DNA of 64,000 bases from Pictodentalium vernedei (GCA_031216915.1 CM062292.1:7379920-7443919); one strand, 5' to 3'. Shown: positions 21,740 through 34,704, counted from the stretch's first letter. Notes: generated by a model not told the origin, from the letters alone. Made by a program: numbers and translations.

Positions 21740-23370
21740 GCAAGTTCTTTGTCCCGTCGAGACGTAGTTTATAATAAATTAAATATTGGATGTATGTCCG
21801 ACATCCTCTCCAGAGGCGTCTTGCAGCACAAGCCTCGGACTTTTGTAAGAGTAAAAATAGAAAATATAATTTATCGCTGTTTATATTGGCTGGCTGAGTC
21901 GTCGCTAACAGAGATTTACGTTTGATTTTATTCATGTTCTTATAAACGATTATAAACGATTTTGTATATTATGCATTTGAAATTTTGTGTTACAATAATG
22001 GATGTCGTCTAATGCTACAGGTTTTGCTAATTGGCCTATTATACAGCAGTTACGTTTTCATTTTGAGAATTATTGTAGAGTAGAAAAAGAATAGGGAATA
22101 CACTAAAGGTTTACGAAATTACGTAACGTTATGGGCAAAAGTCACCTGGGGTCACCGACGGAAAATAATTCATGGGAGGTAATTTCAATGATTACTTACC
22201 CTGGGAACGTTTCAATGTCAATCTGAAACGTGCGATTAAAAGTAAATTTCAGAACTTTTATCAACCGTAACATATTGATTTTTGTTATGCAATATCTGGG
22301 AACATGCTTCCATGGATAAATGTGATCCAGCCCGGGGAAGAACACGGACCGGACTGATTTTCAAAGAAGACAGGCGAAAAACACTTTGGTTTGAAAATCA
22401 GTTGCCGTTGAACGCCCTTTCCCGAATCGAGCTGTATAAATGAGAAAATCTCTTTTGCGTATTTTCATGACAAAAAGTCAGTTCGCACAGTATTTTGCGC
22501 CATTCTTCAAGCAATTTCTTACTGATCTCCTGTCATATTGTAGGCTATCAGAGCTGGAAAGACTTTAGTTTAAAAAGTCCAAGGTACATTACATATAGGG
22601 TAACATTATATACTAGATCTGTTAGTTGAACAAGCTCTACCAATGCATAAAATTACCAGCCACCACATAATATGATTCCTCACTTTGTTCAGTTATATAC
22701 ATGGACAGTGTATTATTACCAAATCTTTCATAAAGTGACGATTCCACTCAACCAATAATTGCGATTGGTTGTAAATCAACAGCAAGCACACGCAGAGTTT
22801 CAGCCAATCGGTCCATGAGTTCAAACCCGGTGGTCCTTTGGCTGAAATATGTGCATAAAGCATTTCTTAGGATTATAACTCTACATCCCAGGTGCTATCA
22901 CATACAAATTTGCGTATGTCTGAATTACCAAATGAAAGACTTGACTTAAGGTAATAAAGTCTTATTGCTCAAAACATGACTGGTGTGCTTCCTACTCATA
23001 ATTTTGTAATAGACAAATGTAACTGAATGTTCTACGCATTATCTTCGCTGAATGTTGTAAAATATTTTAATACAATAATATTCAAGCACAGAGCCAAGCT
23101 AACTGGGTTGTTGGGTTGGGGAGACTGAGAAGATAAATATTTTTATGCTGCCAATATCATCAGAAATATATAAACTCACACATACTTTATTTCCTTTGAT
23201 GTCAACTGGAGCAGCACCATGTATGGTGCTCATTGAAGGCCAAAGTGCACAGAAAGGGAAGGAATAACTATAGCCAAAAAACTCAAGAAATATCAAAGTG
23301 AGAAAAACATGAACCAATTTTAGGATTTTAGGTATGAATGTGCAGACCTATACAAGGTTGAAATTTTTCA
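21740..23370. other. No supported gene
   Basis: Unique A+T-rich DNA. A short inverted pair (TTTCAGCCAATCGG and TTTGGCTGAAA) lies at 22798-22852. Nothing else recognised. Confidence 0.35.
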
Positions 23371-23410
23371 GCAAGTGTGTGTGTGTGTGGGGGGGGGGGG
23401 GGAGGTTCCT
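23366..23410. repeat. (GT)n-(G)n compound microsatellite
   Basis: GTGTGTGTGTGTG runs straight into about 12-14 G. The same junction recurs at 34770-34817 and 36697-36736, and in reverse at 35068-35115. Confidence 0.9.
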
Positions 23411-23938
23411 TCCCCCTACGGATCAGTGGCATAGAACCCAGTTGGTGGGGGTATTTCAATCCCTCTTGTACACCCCCCCCCCCCCCACAACGGGCTTTTG
23501 ATCTGAGTCATCACTGTGTAGAGACAAATTCACGCTCACCCCCATCGACTGATGTGTACACATACATTATAACCCTATCTGAGACTACCCAGTTCACTAT
23601 TATGTTATCATAATGACAATGTTGACACGTACAAAATGTCTTTATTTGTGTTTATATTGTAAGTCAGTTACTTTCGGGCGGGTTTGTTGAATTACCACAA
23701 AGAACTGCATAGATCAAACGACAAGTAGGACTACATAGAACAACATAAACACTGCATAGAACTACATAGAAATACACAATATATATTTACACTTTAACCT
23801 TTTAACACGGTGTGTAGAAAATTCTGCGTGAGAGAAAAATTGATAGTGGACGAGCAGACGATATAAAGAGCGAAACATCTGAAGGCAGAAGCGAGGCTTG
23901 GTCTCGACGGAGCTGTTGGATTAAATTATTACCGAACT
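23404..23938. other. No supported gene; poly(C) tract
   Basis: A poly(C) run at 23472-23486. The stretch at 23810-23930 has a TATAAAGAG-like site followed by purine-rich sequence, and was considered as LTR-like but not supported. Confidence 0.35.
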
Positions 23939-24172
23939 TCACCACAAACCAGGGTGGTTTTGCCCATTTCGCAGATGACAATATTGACTGAAATGATACC
24001 TTCCAGGGCGTCCGTGTTGAAATGGGTTACAATTCGCAGTCACAGTACTGCAATTACAATAGCTGACAGAATAACTTGACCTGCATGATCTCTTGATTGC
24101 GACTTGGCCACAATCCGGTTGAATATTTTTGTCAGCATCGCCCACCCCAAACACTCTAGCATCTCATCTGTC
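23939..24172 (-). CDS. Candidate cysteine-rich exon
   Basis: A strong splice acceptor on the minus strand (TTCTTTTTTTGACAG, ending near 24172) precedes an open frame with six or more cysteines (QPDCGQ, RSCRSS, SYCNCS, ANCNPF, QYCHLR) down to a stop at 23939. The frame that reads cysteine-rich contains a TGA right at the acceptor, so the splice site would have to be the next AG, or another frame (which stays open to 24040) is used. No family is recognised. It may belong with the frame at 25226-25495. Confidence 0.3.
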
Positions 24173-25225
24173 AAAAAAAGAAATGCGAGAAAATTGCACC
24201 CCTCTCCCACAACAAAAAATAAATTGAATTTATTGAAATTGAAAAAAATATGAGAAGCAAATAAACAAATAAACGAAAAAGAATTTTTTGACATTTTTCC
24301 CGATGCCTCAGAAACAGATAAGAGAAGTAAGGAAAGGCAAATTATATATCAAAATAATGAGTAAAGTGCATAGAAAAGGTACATATAACTTTTTCCAGGA
24401 AAAAAAGTGAATTTTATGATTTTGAAGAAAATTAATTTGCAAATGGCATAAGTAACGACCCGGTAAAACTACAAAATAATCGGTAATTCGAAAGCCTTCT
24501 CCTCAATATAATGATAACATACTACAGACTCGGAGAAAGCATTTTTTTGACACAGACTCTGGTGGGTTTTGACGTTTGAATGTAATAACGCCAACACAAA
24601 TTTTTGATGTTCCGGATGTGGCCATGTTTCAATGATGTTTATTCTGGTCATGTGATTACGATGTGGTTCTTGCAAAAATACTCAATTTGGGCAATCGTAA
24701 GAATGCAAGGACGTTATCACGCCCTTTATTTGTTCGAGACGATGTATGAGCGGATTTGCAAACAGGTGACAGCAAATACTTGAGCTGTTAATGTCATAAC
24801 TGCAAAATATGGTTCGAAATTCCCTCTCGTCTTTACAGGCCATCTGAACTTTTTTGTTGACAAAAAATCTGAATTATTGCGCACTAGAAAGATAACATGA
24901 ACCACTTGTAAAAAAATAACCGAGTGTATAAAATTGGGACAATACCATAAAATAAGGCAATATTCATAACAAAGTACGCAGAATGCTTCAGAAATCACTT
25001 TTTCACGAAGTATATTCCAAGTGACCTGGAACTATATTGAGCGTTTTGATTTCCCCCGATGGTGTGAAGTTATTCACTTCCTAGTAACCATGGAATTTGA
25101 GGCGGGTATGTTTGATGTCTGCAAAGGACCGATTGAAGATTGGGTGAAAATGATGCATTCGTGCTTTTAAATAAGGTGCACTTGGACGATGCTGAGAATT
25201 TAGTTTTATCTTGCAACCAACCAAA

Positions 25226-25420
25226 CTAACACAAGCGTCGATCAGTGTCTTTTGTCATCGTTTTACACTGACAAATGTGACAAATCTCCTTCACCGGAAA
25301 CCATCCCCCAATTTGCATATCACAATAAACATAACCGCTGTCACTGAGTGTCAGCGTGGCCGTGTGGTCAAAACCGAAACGAATTATCGAATGCACGGTC
25401 AATATTAGCTGCAATTGGCT
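25226..25420 (-). CDS. Candidate exon with a von Willebrand factor C-like motif
   Basis: Minus-strand frame with YVYCDMQIGGWFPVKEICHI then CQC and a later cysteine. The W-x6-C-x2-C-x-C spacing is the hallmark of VWC modules found in secreted matrix and BMP-binding proteins. A possible acceptor (GCTGACACTCAG) lies just upstream. The frame ends at a stop in GTGTTAG. One motif in a short frame is weak evidence; a chance match is possible. Confidence 0.3.
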   Translation of the reverse strand, partial: SQLQLILTVHSIIRFGFDHTATLTLSDSGYVYCDMQIGGWFPVKEICHICQCKTMTKDTDRRLC

Positions 25421-25499
25421 TTTAAACAAATGAAATACACTAAATATTCGCAATTTCTCCATTATCCATGCCAAGTTACTTTTTAACCAGACCACATGC

Positions 25500-27150
25500 G
25501 TTCAGTTTCGTTTGTCAGCATCAAACTGATATTGTTTGTGGTAATTAAATAGTACGAGTACCAACATTCTCCCTTGTATCTCAACCATTGCTACTCCAAT
25601 TTGAAGGATATTTGGTGTTGTGATCGAGCATCATGGGGAAACAATGCCTGTGTAGCTGCTGTAGCATGTTTTTCTTCCCACATTTTTTCAGAGTTGTGGT
25701 ATTTTTTCACTCTTTTGAGTTAGAAAATTTTGTTTATAACTAGTTGATTTGTTACAATTTGTTGCAAAGTGCCTGCTAATACCCTCAATTGTATTGCTAC
25801 AGAATTTTCTGGTGAAGATTTTGTTCCTATTACTTATCAAGCAACAACCTAATGAATATTCTGTATAAAGCCACCAATCTGATGTTTGACACTTTTATTG
25901 GAGCTGTTTTGAAGGCTTATGGAACTCAAAATGTTGATTATGGCAGGACTTTTCTATTCACCCATTAATCGATAAATTAAGTGTTATAGTTGGAAGTCAG
26001 AAGCATGAAAAGTCCAGAACTAAAAGTCTAAAAAGAATGTTTTGCAATGTAACATGTTTTTTGCAGATACACTTATTTGTAGGGTTACCTGTCTGATAGT
26101 GTTTGGAACATGTGTGGCCAGGATCTTCAAAAAGAAAAAAAAGAGTTAAACTTTGGGAAAAAGGCATATGCCTTGAGTGCCGGAGGTAGAGTCATACAAG
26201 GAAGAGAGCCCCCCCCCCCCCCAGGAATTTTTTTGTGTTAAATGGAGCTCACTTGTCACCTTTTGGGGATTGCTTTGTGTACTGCGTTCTTGAAAAAAAT
26301 ATGTGAAACCCTCTGGATGTGCCCTTCTGATCTCAATATGTCACTAAGCCTCCTTGGGGAAAGTACATGCAGTAATGGTTATGTAAGGTTGATTTGATGT
26401 GTTTTTGAATAACAATGTACTTTTAAGTACATTAGATGGTTTATTGTAGTGACAGGTTACAGTTACCCTTATTTCTTCTCCAATAGATATCATGAGTGTA
26501 TTGGTGTTCAAGAGTTAAACAAAGCTATTATACTTATTGATAAACCAGACAAATTTAACAATTTAATCACTATCAAATTGATGCATGGGATAAAAGGGGT
26601 TACAGTGCAAGGGGTTTGTAAATATATTTATTCAGCTACAATGTATGACTTTGCAGTGCATTTTACATAGGAGAATGTCATTACAGTAACACATACGTCT
26701 TTATATTGGGAGACACTCTATTGTCCTTCCATACTTCTTCTGCTGGACTCCTTCAAGTTGACCTTTGTTGAACTCTCCAAATCAAAACATCAACAAAAGA
26801 AAATGTCTGCCTTCAATCATTGAGCACTCCACATATAACATTTGGTCTCAATATTTATTACTTTCATGAATTAGGAAAAGATTTCTTTGAGTATGTACTT
26901 AAATGTTTATAGAATACAGCTGTTATTTTATTTTGAGGTATTTTATTGTAAAAAGTTTGTTCTCTTACTTATGCCACAGCAGACTTTCAGGTGGTGCTAT
27001 TTACACATGGCAGCAGTTCCATGGCAAATTTCAGTTTCCACATGTTCTATGTTTCATTCCAAGCATTTTGGTATATAATTTATTGGGGTTATTCATTTTG
27101 GGACTTTTTTAGACTTGAAAGAAAATTACATGAAATTTGACCAAAGTTAG
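25500..27150. other. No supported gene
   Basis: AT-rich DNA with a poly(C) run (26207-26222). Frames at 26449-26670 and 26887-27112 have no domain. Confidence 0.35.
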
Positions 27151-27261
27151 GTTGGACGTCCCCTAAATGTTGACATTAGCAATGATGATGGAAAAAATGG
27201 ACGACATGGTACCAACAATTTTAGAAAAGAATGTACTGTAATAATTTGTGTTGGAGATAAT

Positions 27262-28305
27262 ATGAAAGTGAAGGCTTCTCATGTGATACATGATATTCAA
27301 GATATGTGTGGCATGGGATGTGTTACGGCTTGTGTGCCTGTCAGTGGGGATTGCTATGAAGTAACTCTTATGGACAGAAATTCTGCAGAAATTCTAGTTG
27401 AAACCCTAAAAGTTGAAAGACCTGATAGTGCACCAAAACTTATTTTTTCTGATGAATTGACCGTTTCTTTTATTCATTTACCAGCCTATACAAATGATGC
27501 AGAAATAATTGAAAAACTTGAATCATTGAACATTAAAATAATTTCAAAAATTTATCACAGAACTCACCCAGGGACTGACATTGCAGATGGTACGAGATAT
27601 GTTAAAGTTAAATTACCTACAAATATTCAGTCGTTACCTCACAGCATGAGATTTAAAACAGTTGACGGTTACGGTTATTATAGGACAATGCATAACAACC
27701 AGATGAAAGTATGTTCAAAGTGTCTCAGTCCTGATCATTTTTATAAAGAATGCTCAGAATACAGATGTTTTATTTGCAATAAGATGGGCCATATTGCCAA
27801 GCATTGTCCAACTGATGTTTGTTCAGAGTGCGGTAAACTTTCTGAGGCCTGTATATGTATTAACGGTAACGCAGCTGATGATAATCTTAACTTCTTATGT
27901 GAACAGTGTGGGAAATCATATTCTGATTGTTCCTGTGGTTCGATGGAAGACTGGCCAGACATTCCGTTTTCATCGAACGAACTTGATAAAAATAGAATTG
28001 ATATTGGTACTGATTCCACAGGGGTTAATGATGAAAAGAAATCTGATCAGAGTGTTGAACTTTCTATAAATGTCAATAATGTTGAGGAAACAAAAACAGA
28101 TGTTTCTGAAAATGTACTAAAAGACACACATGTATCTGAAACTTTTGATTACAATGAGGAAAAAAATGAAACAAATAATAATAATATTAATGATAATGCT
28201 GAATGTCAAATTGTTCAAGAGAAAAAAAATGAGGCTATTTCTCTTGATAGTGATAATAATTTATTTGAAAGTATGGATACCGAAATAAGAGGACAAAAAC
28301 GATGA
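27262..28305 (+). CDS. LINE ORF1 protein, CCHC zinc-knuckle nucleic-acid binding
   Basis: 347 aa. Residues about 1-145 form an alpha/beta N-terminal domain with an RRM-like arrangement. Then come two canonical CCHC knuckles (CSKCLSPDHFYKEC at about 152-165 and CFICNKMGHIAKHC at about 171-184), followed by cysteine-rich CSECGKLSEACIC and CEQCGKSYSDCSC. The C-terminus is acidic and Asn-rich and ends RGQKR. ORF1 proteins coat the LINE RNA in the cytoplasm and act as nucleic-acid chaperones. The frame is intact here, although ORF2 is broken. The start at 27262 is the first ATG after an in-frame stop at 27148; a short frame with three ATG codons just upstream (about 27183) lies in another frame and may hold the original start. 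ORF2 starts 100 bp downstream. Confidence 0.9.
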   Translation: MKVKASHVIHDIQDMCGMGCVTACVPVSGDCYEVTLMDRNSAEILVETLKVERPDSAPKLIFSDELTVSFIHLPAYTNDAEIIEKLESLNIKIISKIYHRTHPGTDIADGTRYVKVKLPTNIQSLPHSMRFKTVDGYGYYRTMHNNQMKVCSKCLSPDHFYKECSEYRCFICNKMGHIAKHCPTDVCSECGKLSEACICINGNAADDNLNFLCEQCGKSYSDCSCGSMEDWPDIPFSSNELDKNRIDIGTDSTGVNDEKKSDQSVELSINVNNVEETKTDVSENVLKDTHVSETFDYNEEKNETNNNNINDNAECQIVQEKKNEAISLDSDNNLFESMDTEIRGQKR

Positions 28306-28406
28306 AGTAGGAGTGCTGGTAAGAATAAGCTGTCATCTCAGGGTAAAACTGCAAAAATTAGGAAATGAAGTTTTAAATATTGGCCATTTCTCTATTTCTT
28401 GTAACC

Positions 28407-31400
28407 ATGTCAATCATTGCCTCTTTGAATGTCAATGGGTTGAAAGATATAGAGAAATGTAGAAATTTGATTTAATTTACAGAAAAGGGCAAATATGATA
28501 TATTATGTTTACAGGAAACTAATTGGGATGATAATTTCATTGCTGATTTCAGACACATGTGGAAAGGGAATATATATTACAATAATTTTGGTAACAGTAA
28601 GGGTGTGGCAATATTTTTGAAAAGTAATGCGAAATACAAGGTTATAGATGTATATAGAGGTAGTATTCGAAGATTCATAGCAATAAGTTTATCCATTAAT
28701 GAAGAAATTTTTCATTTAATTTCCCTTTATGCTCCTAACAATATTTCTGAAAGGGTTAACTTTTTTCTTGAAGTCTTTACTTATGTTAAAGACAAAGAAA
28801 ATGTTATCATGTGTGGTGATTTTAACACAGCATTAAGTCAATATGACAGACCAATATTCCATACCGATAAAGCAACAAGATTATTTGGATAGTATTTATC
28901 AGACGGTACTCTTTTGGACATTTGGCGGATAAAAAATCCTCAAAAAAGACAATACACATGGCACAGAATAACTGCTGGGGTTTTACAACAAAGCAGAATT
29001 GACTATATTCTCGTTTCAAAATCATTAGTGCATCTCTGTCAATACACTTACATACAACATACAAGTTTTAGTGTTCATTCCTTTATTATATCCAAATTTA
29101 ACTTTGAAAAGGTAGATAGAGGTCCTGGTATTTGGATTTTAAACAATAATTTGCTATTAAATCCTGATTATATAAGGGAGGTTAACAAATTAATTGATAC
29201 GGAATGTTGTTCACCTCTTTTTAAAAATGAATTGTTAGTGTTGTGGGATAATCTGAAGTACAACATAAAACAATTATCAATTTTCATTGCTCAAAAAGAG
29301 AGTAAGGCAGAGAAACAGAAAGAAAATAATATAAGACAATCATTATCCTTAGAATATACTCGTATAAAACAGAACATTCCAAAAATTTTAGAATTAAAAA
29401 ATGAACTGAGAAATTTTGAACACAAAAAATGCCAAGGAGCAATTTTACGTTCCAAAGCAAAATGGGCTATTGAGGGTGATCGAAACACAAATTTTTTTTC
29501 TCAATTTAGAGTCTCAAAGACAAAATTCTAATTGCATTACAGAAATTTTGTCGTCAAATGTGATCATAAAAAATATTTTTGATATTTTGAAAGAGACAAA
29601 AAACTTCTATGAAGATTTATACAGCCTTGAAGAAAATAATCCAGTTTGTGAAAACATCTTGGTCAATCAGTTGAATCAGAAATTAAGTGAAAATTCTAAA
29701 CATTACTGTGATGAAAATATAAATTTTGATGAACTATCTGAAGGGTTAAAAAAATGGCTCCAAATAAATCACCAGGCTTAGATGGACTAACCCGAGAATT
29801 TTACTTATGTTTTTGGGAGAAGATTGGTCCTTTGTTTTTGAATATTTACCAGGAAATTTTAAGCTCTAAGTCACTTTCAAATTCCATGAAAAAGGGGGTT
29901 ATAACCCTTATATATAAAAAAGGGGTGATAAGAGATTGATAAAAAACTACAGACCAATAAGCCAACTTAATTATGATTATAAAATGTTAGCCAAATGTCT
30001 TGCTAATCGACTAAAAACAGTTATTGACATGATTATCTCCCCTTTCCAAACCTGTTGTATCCCAGGGAGAGATATATCAGAGACAATAGCCAGCATTAGG
30101 GATATAATTTTCCATACAGAAAGTCAGAATCTTCCTGGGATAATTGTTAAAATTGATCAGCAAAAAGCTTTCGATAGAGTGTCAGATCATTATTTGTTCA
30201 CGGCCTTATAGCATTTTGGCTTTGGTGAATGTTTTATTAGTTGGATACAAATCTTATATAATGATATTATGAGTTGTGTGAAAGTAAATGGACATACATC
30301 CTCCTTTTTTAAAATTGAAAGATCGGTAAGACAAGGTTGCCCTTTGGGTGCTATGCTGTATGTTCTCACATCTGAACCTTTAACAAAATTAATCGAGAAT
30401 AACAAATATACCATTGGGATTGAATTGCCATTGAGCAAGACTGAACATAAGATTTTCCAACATGCAGATGATACCGAGCTTTTGGTGTCCACACCAGATA
30501 GTGTCAAAGCAGTAATTGATTGTCTAGAGGTCTATTCAAAAAGGTTCTGGGGCCAAAATCAACTTTGATAAGTCAGAAATGTTAGCCTTAGGAAATTTGA
30601 AGTCCTTCAATTTTAACTCATTTAATGTTCCCTTTAAACAAATTGAAAACTCAATCAATATACTAGGGGTGTATTTGGGTTGGAATGAGAAACAATTCAC
30701 AACTGAAAACTGGAGTGAACAAATTACAAACATTAAAACACTTTTAAATTTCTGGAAGAGAAGAAATTTATCATTACAAGGGAGGGCGATAATAGTTCAA
30801 AGTCTTTTGCTTTCCAAGATCTGGTACACACTTCATGTAATTTCCCTGCCCGAAAATTTTGAAAAAGAAATAAAATCTAACTGTTTGGAATATCTGTGGA
30901 ATAATGGAATTCATTTGATAAAATACAAGGCTGTCATAAACACGAAACACAAAGGAGGGCTTAACTTTCCCGACCTTGGAAGTAAAAAAATGGCATTAAG
31001 GCTGAAGTGGATTAACAAAATGGAATTTTGCAGATTTCCCTGGGTTGAATTCATGCAATTTCAATTTCAGAATTACAAGAATTTACATTTGAAAGAGGGC
31101 ATATTTGGTTTAAAATTTAATGGCAAAATTGGAAGAATTGTTTCCCTTTTTTATACCAAAGTGTTAAGAAGTTGGTATACTTTAACAGATACATATCTGT
31201 CTTCTTGTACCACAGAATTTATACCGTTAACAGAACAATCACTTTTCGATAACCCACATATCAGTGAAAATAATCAATGTTTGTTTTTTGAAAGATTTAT
31301 AGAATCGGGTGTGACTCGCATTAAGGATGTTATCTATGAGTATGCACCTGGATTTCTTCCTGACATTGCCTTACATGAATTAACAAACTGTTCAACAATA

Positions 31401-32252
31401 AAAGACATAAGGGTTGTTTCAGATAATTACAGATTTTTACAACACTGCATTCCTGAAGAATGGAAATTGGCAATTACGAGTGGTAGTTTTTTAGAAAACG
31501 ACAACTTTTTGACAAAGTCTGATAAAAAACTGAAATTTCCTTTCAAAGATATGTATTTTCCAGTAGAACAAATATCAACTAAAATTGCATATTCAATTAT
31601 TCTTTTTAAGATTGCAGAAAAACCAGTTTCAGATGATTTTTGGAGTTCAAAGTTTCCACATATGGATGATGAATCTATACTCCGTTGGAAGGCACTTTAC
31701 ATGACTATGAAATCCCCCGAAATGGTTGCTATTGACTTTCAAATAGAACATAATATAATTTTTACAATGCGCAAACAATTTCTCGTGGGTAAGCAGGTTT
31801 CGGATAAGTGTTCCCTATCTAAATTAGAAACCAAAGATTTGATACATCTTCTGTTAGAATGCCCTTTTCTGGTAAGCATTCAGAATTTTATTAGAAAGCT
31901 GTTAGATATATTATTCAACCAAATTAGTTTTATTTCGGTATCAAATTTTCAACATATGTTGATTTTTGGTTGCTGGAGTGGTAAAAAAGTAAATTATACT
32001 TTTACCAATCTGATTCTTAGTTGTTATAGACTCTCTGTTTTGAGAAAGAGAAATTATTTCCTTCATGAAGCCAAGTTTTTTACTGTTGAGACAATTTTTA
32101 GAACAATGATCAATAGTCACTTGCAGTATTGCTGGAAATATTACAGAAGCCAAAATAATGCAGAAATATTCAAAGAAATTATAACTGAAAATAATTCCCT
32201 TGTTCACTTTAACAACGAAGAATTAGTAATCGATTTTCCAAATCACAAGTAA
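28407..32252 (+). pseudogene. LINE ORF2, endonuclease-reverse transcriptase, disrupted
   Basis: The start at 28407 (MSIIASLNVNGL) opens the APE-type endonuclease, with conserved LQETNWDD and CGDFNT motifs. The RT follows, with KSPGLDGLTREFY, YRPISQLNYDYK, FDRVSDH, RQGCPLGAMLY and QHADDTE (active site ADD, H in place of Y). The C-terminal 557 aa (30579-32252) are uninterrupted and include the FWKRRNLSLQGR thumb-type motif and a C-x-H-x4-C-like zinc segment (LIHLLLECPF). Lesions are stops at 28473-28475, 28890-28892 and 30209-30211, and frameshifts near 29500 (poly-T), 29750 (poly-A), 29925 and 30548. The family copies by target-primed reverse transcription in the nucleus; this copy cannot. Few lesions in 3.8 kb suggests fairly recent death. 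Confidence 0.9.
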
Positions 32253-32297
32253 GTCCCAGTATTGTGGTTATAATTGAAATCTATCTGAAAACTGGTA

Positions 32298-32732
32298 CAG
32301 TGGTTCCCTGTTAATTGATTAGTCACTTTGTCAGAGAAAAATATCAATTAACAGAAGTATACAATTAACAGGAATTTGGACCTTTTCCCGTCTTCTAGTT
32401 GTGGATTGGGTGTTTGGTGTGTTGTGTCTTGTTTGACAGAGCTCACTGAGCTCTCTCAGGCAGGATATGGTGCATTGGGTGCTCAATTTATGGTTGGAGG
32501 ATGGGAAAATTTTTATCAATGTGGGGGAATTCACTGGTTGTCAAAAGTAAATTTTCGACAGACTGCAAGATTTTTTATTCAATTAACAGGAGTTTACTCT
32601 ATAACCTATATGCAATTAACAGGTCACATTTGTACTGAAAGTATGGTAAATGGTTTTGTGTTTGGAAATTATATTCAATTAACAGGGATATACAATTCAA
32701 TTAAGTGATATACAGTTGGGTGGGCTTCACTG
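32298..32732 (-). mobile_element. MITE family 3, copy B (reverse of copy A)
   Basis: It starts CAGTGGTTCCCTG and ends ...GTGGGCTTCACTG with flanking TA, matching copy A (20187-20618) in reverse. It includes the ACCTATATGCAATTAACAGG and GACAGAGCTCACTGAGCTC segments. At 435 bp it is 3 bp longer than copy A. It lies immediately downstream of the LINE. Confidence 0.85.
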
Positions 32733-32829
32733 TATTAGCAAAAATATTTAATTTTTCTCATTTTTTCTTCATTTATTCAATGTAGACTGAAGACGACAAT
32801 TACAAAAATTGGCAAATAATTGTTTAAAA

Positions 32830-33010
32830 ATAGAAAATTTGCAATTTTGGTCTCTGAAGCATAGCCAGTGACCCCTCAATGGAGCAAGCTCATTAGGCTT
32901 GTTCTGGTGAGGTGTCATGGGCTGTGTTTTGAAAACAGGGTTTGAAAACAAAAATTAAATAGATATTTATGTTTCTAAGAGTTTGCTGGTTCCTGCCAAT
33001 ACATTGGTTA
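32830..33010. mobile_element. Hairpin MITE, family 1, diverged copy
   Basis: CATAGCCAGTGACCCCTCAA with the GAGCAAGCTCATTAGGCTTG centre and a matching GGTGTCATGGGCTGTGTTTT arm follow the core of the 3641-3892 element, with many substitutions. The right part ends near GGTTAAAGGGT. Confidence 0.55.
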
Positions 33011-34700
33011 AAGGGTCAGTTGAATGGTGAAATATAGGTCACCTTTTTTAAATTGTTTTGGTAAAATATGTTAGATAGAGCTTTTAGACACATCCCATAA
33101 TGTGTATGTAACTGAGATGTTTCTTATGGAAAAATCTTTCACCGATGCATTAAAAACATAGTATTACCTATGAGAAAAGTATGTATTTTTATTGATCTCA
33201 TGGTGATGCCGAGTGTTTCAGCAATTTTTAAATATTTATAGAGTCGGTGATTTTAAACTGGTGGGGACTTCAAGTGTACAATAGTAGGCCAGCTGTACAG
33301 GCTGGCCTCTCAGGTTATACAAAAGGTTGCACAACTTCATGGTTATCTATTTTCCACTCTCGCAATTTTTTTAGAGGAATTACTCTATGAATGGTCTATG
33401 GAATTAGACCATTTTGAAAATTCAAAAACAATACAGTTGTCAAAGTTTAGGTAAAAACTGGAAAAAATTTTTTTTCTGACATACAATTAATATTTTTGTT
33501 TGGATAATCTTATCTGAGTTATTAGCTTTATGATACCATCTTCACCGTATGTTTGAATTTTGTTGCTTTCAACTTGATATTTTTTCGGTAATTCGTAATT
33601 TCCCTTAAAGATGGTCGTTTGCCATGAATCATGGTTCATTGTTATTTCAAACAAACGGGGTTTATTTCCGAAAGTTTCATTGTCCAAATATTCAATTCAG
33701 GTGTGCCTAAAATATCCTGTTTATTCAGAAATTTTACTTTTATCGCGAGCAAATGTGATCAATTTTCTGATCGTTGGAAATTTACATGGGAAATAACTCC
33801 TTACATGCATGGTCATCGGAAAACGTCAGCTGTGTTTGGTTCCACAAAATATTCGTACTAACAGATATTTTAGCTAGATTTCTGGCCTCAAACGAGCTTA
33901 TTTTATGATTTTGATATTTTATGTGCTCGTTCTCAGCTAAAATTTATAGGCGATTTTTCAATCGGGCGTTCGTAACGGTTTTTCGGTACGAACGGTTTGG
34001 GTGTATAAAAATGACCGAATTACCTTCTTTCACAAGCTTATTCCAGTTTGCAGTTCAAGTTGGTCACCTCTTAAACAATTCTGCACAAAAATATTGCCCA
34101 GTTCGATGTTTGTTATTCCAAAAATGTTCGATATTCGACATAGCCCTAACAAAATTCAACAAGATTTCCTAATTTCACATTGGGATTTACCTTCACACCG
34201 TGACGTCACAGTCAAATCCTAAACTCGGGAGCCACAAAGCGGGCCAATTTAAGAACGACATTTGAATTGGGAGGGAACTAAAAGGCAACGTAATACAAAA
34301 ATGTGAATTGGCCTATTTTTCACATAAATCCTTCAGACAAACACTATTTTTTTTTATTTGGCACTCCCGACATCGGTTTGAGCTGTCAGAGCAAGTGACC
34401 TCAATCAAACTCAGAAGAAAACAATGAATAATGAACTCGCAAAAGTGTGAAGCACAGTGGCACGTTACAAACTATTTTTTTAATTCCCAAATAGTATTTA
34501 TTAGAAAATCATACTCGACACCCACTTGATAATAGTATAATATGCCGCTATTTATAATATACTATGATCATTGGAGTGACCAGTATGATTTTCGAATAAA
34601 TATTATTTGGGACATAAAAATCGTGTGTAACGTGACCCTGTGTGTGAAGTATATGAACAAATTGAAGTTGGGGTACTCTCTTGTTCCACTTCATTCTTCT
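33011..34700. other. No supported gene
   Basis: A+T-rich. A minus-strand frame at 33487-33680 has protein-like composition but an in-frame stop just upstream and no clear acceptor. Palindromic CGTTCGTAACG...CGGTACGAACG occurs near 33967-33993. Confidence 0.35.
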
Positions 34701-34704
34701 TTTT

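Larger units (their letters stand above)
27150..32290 (+). mobile_element. Near-full-length Tx1/L1-like LINE, inactivated
   Basis: It has two genes in tandem: an ORF1 zinc-knuckle protein (27262-28305) and an ORF2 with endonuclease and reverse transcriptase (28407-32252). No poly(A) tail is visible; MITE copy B follows ORF2 by 45 bp. Composition is strongly A-rich on the coding strand, as in L1-like elements. The 5' boundary is uncertain, since the ORF1 frame is open upstream only to 27150. Confidence 0.9.

Noticed and set aside
23810..23940. LTR of a retrovirus-like element
   Set aside because: A TATAAAGAG-type site and purine-rich stretch are present, but no second copy, primer-binding site or gag/pol sequence is seen.
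33487..33687. Minus-strand exon of about 60 codons
   Set aside because: Protein-like composition only; an in-frame stop lies just upstream and no acceptor fits.
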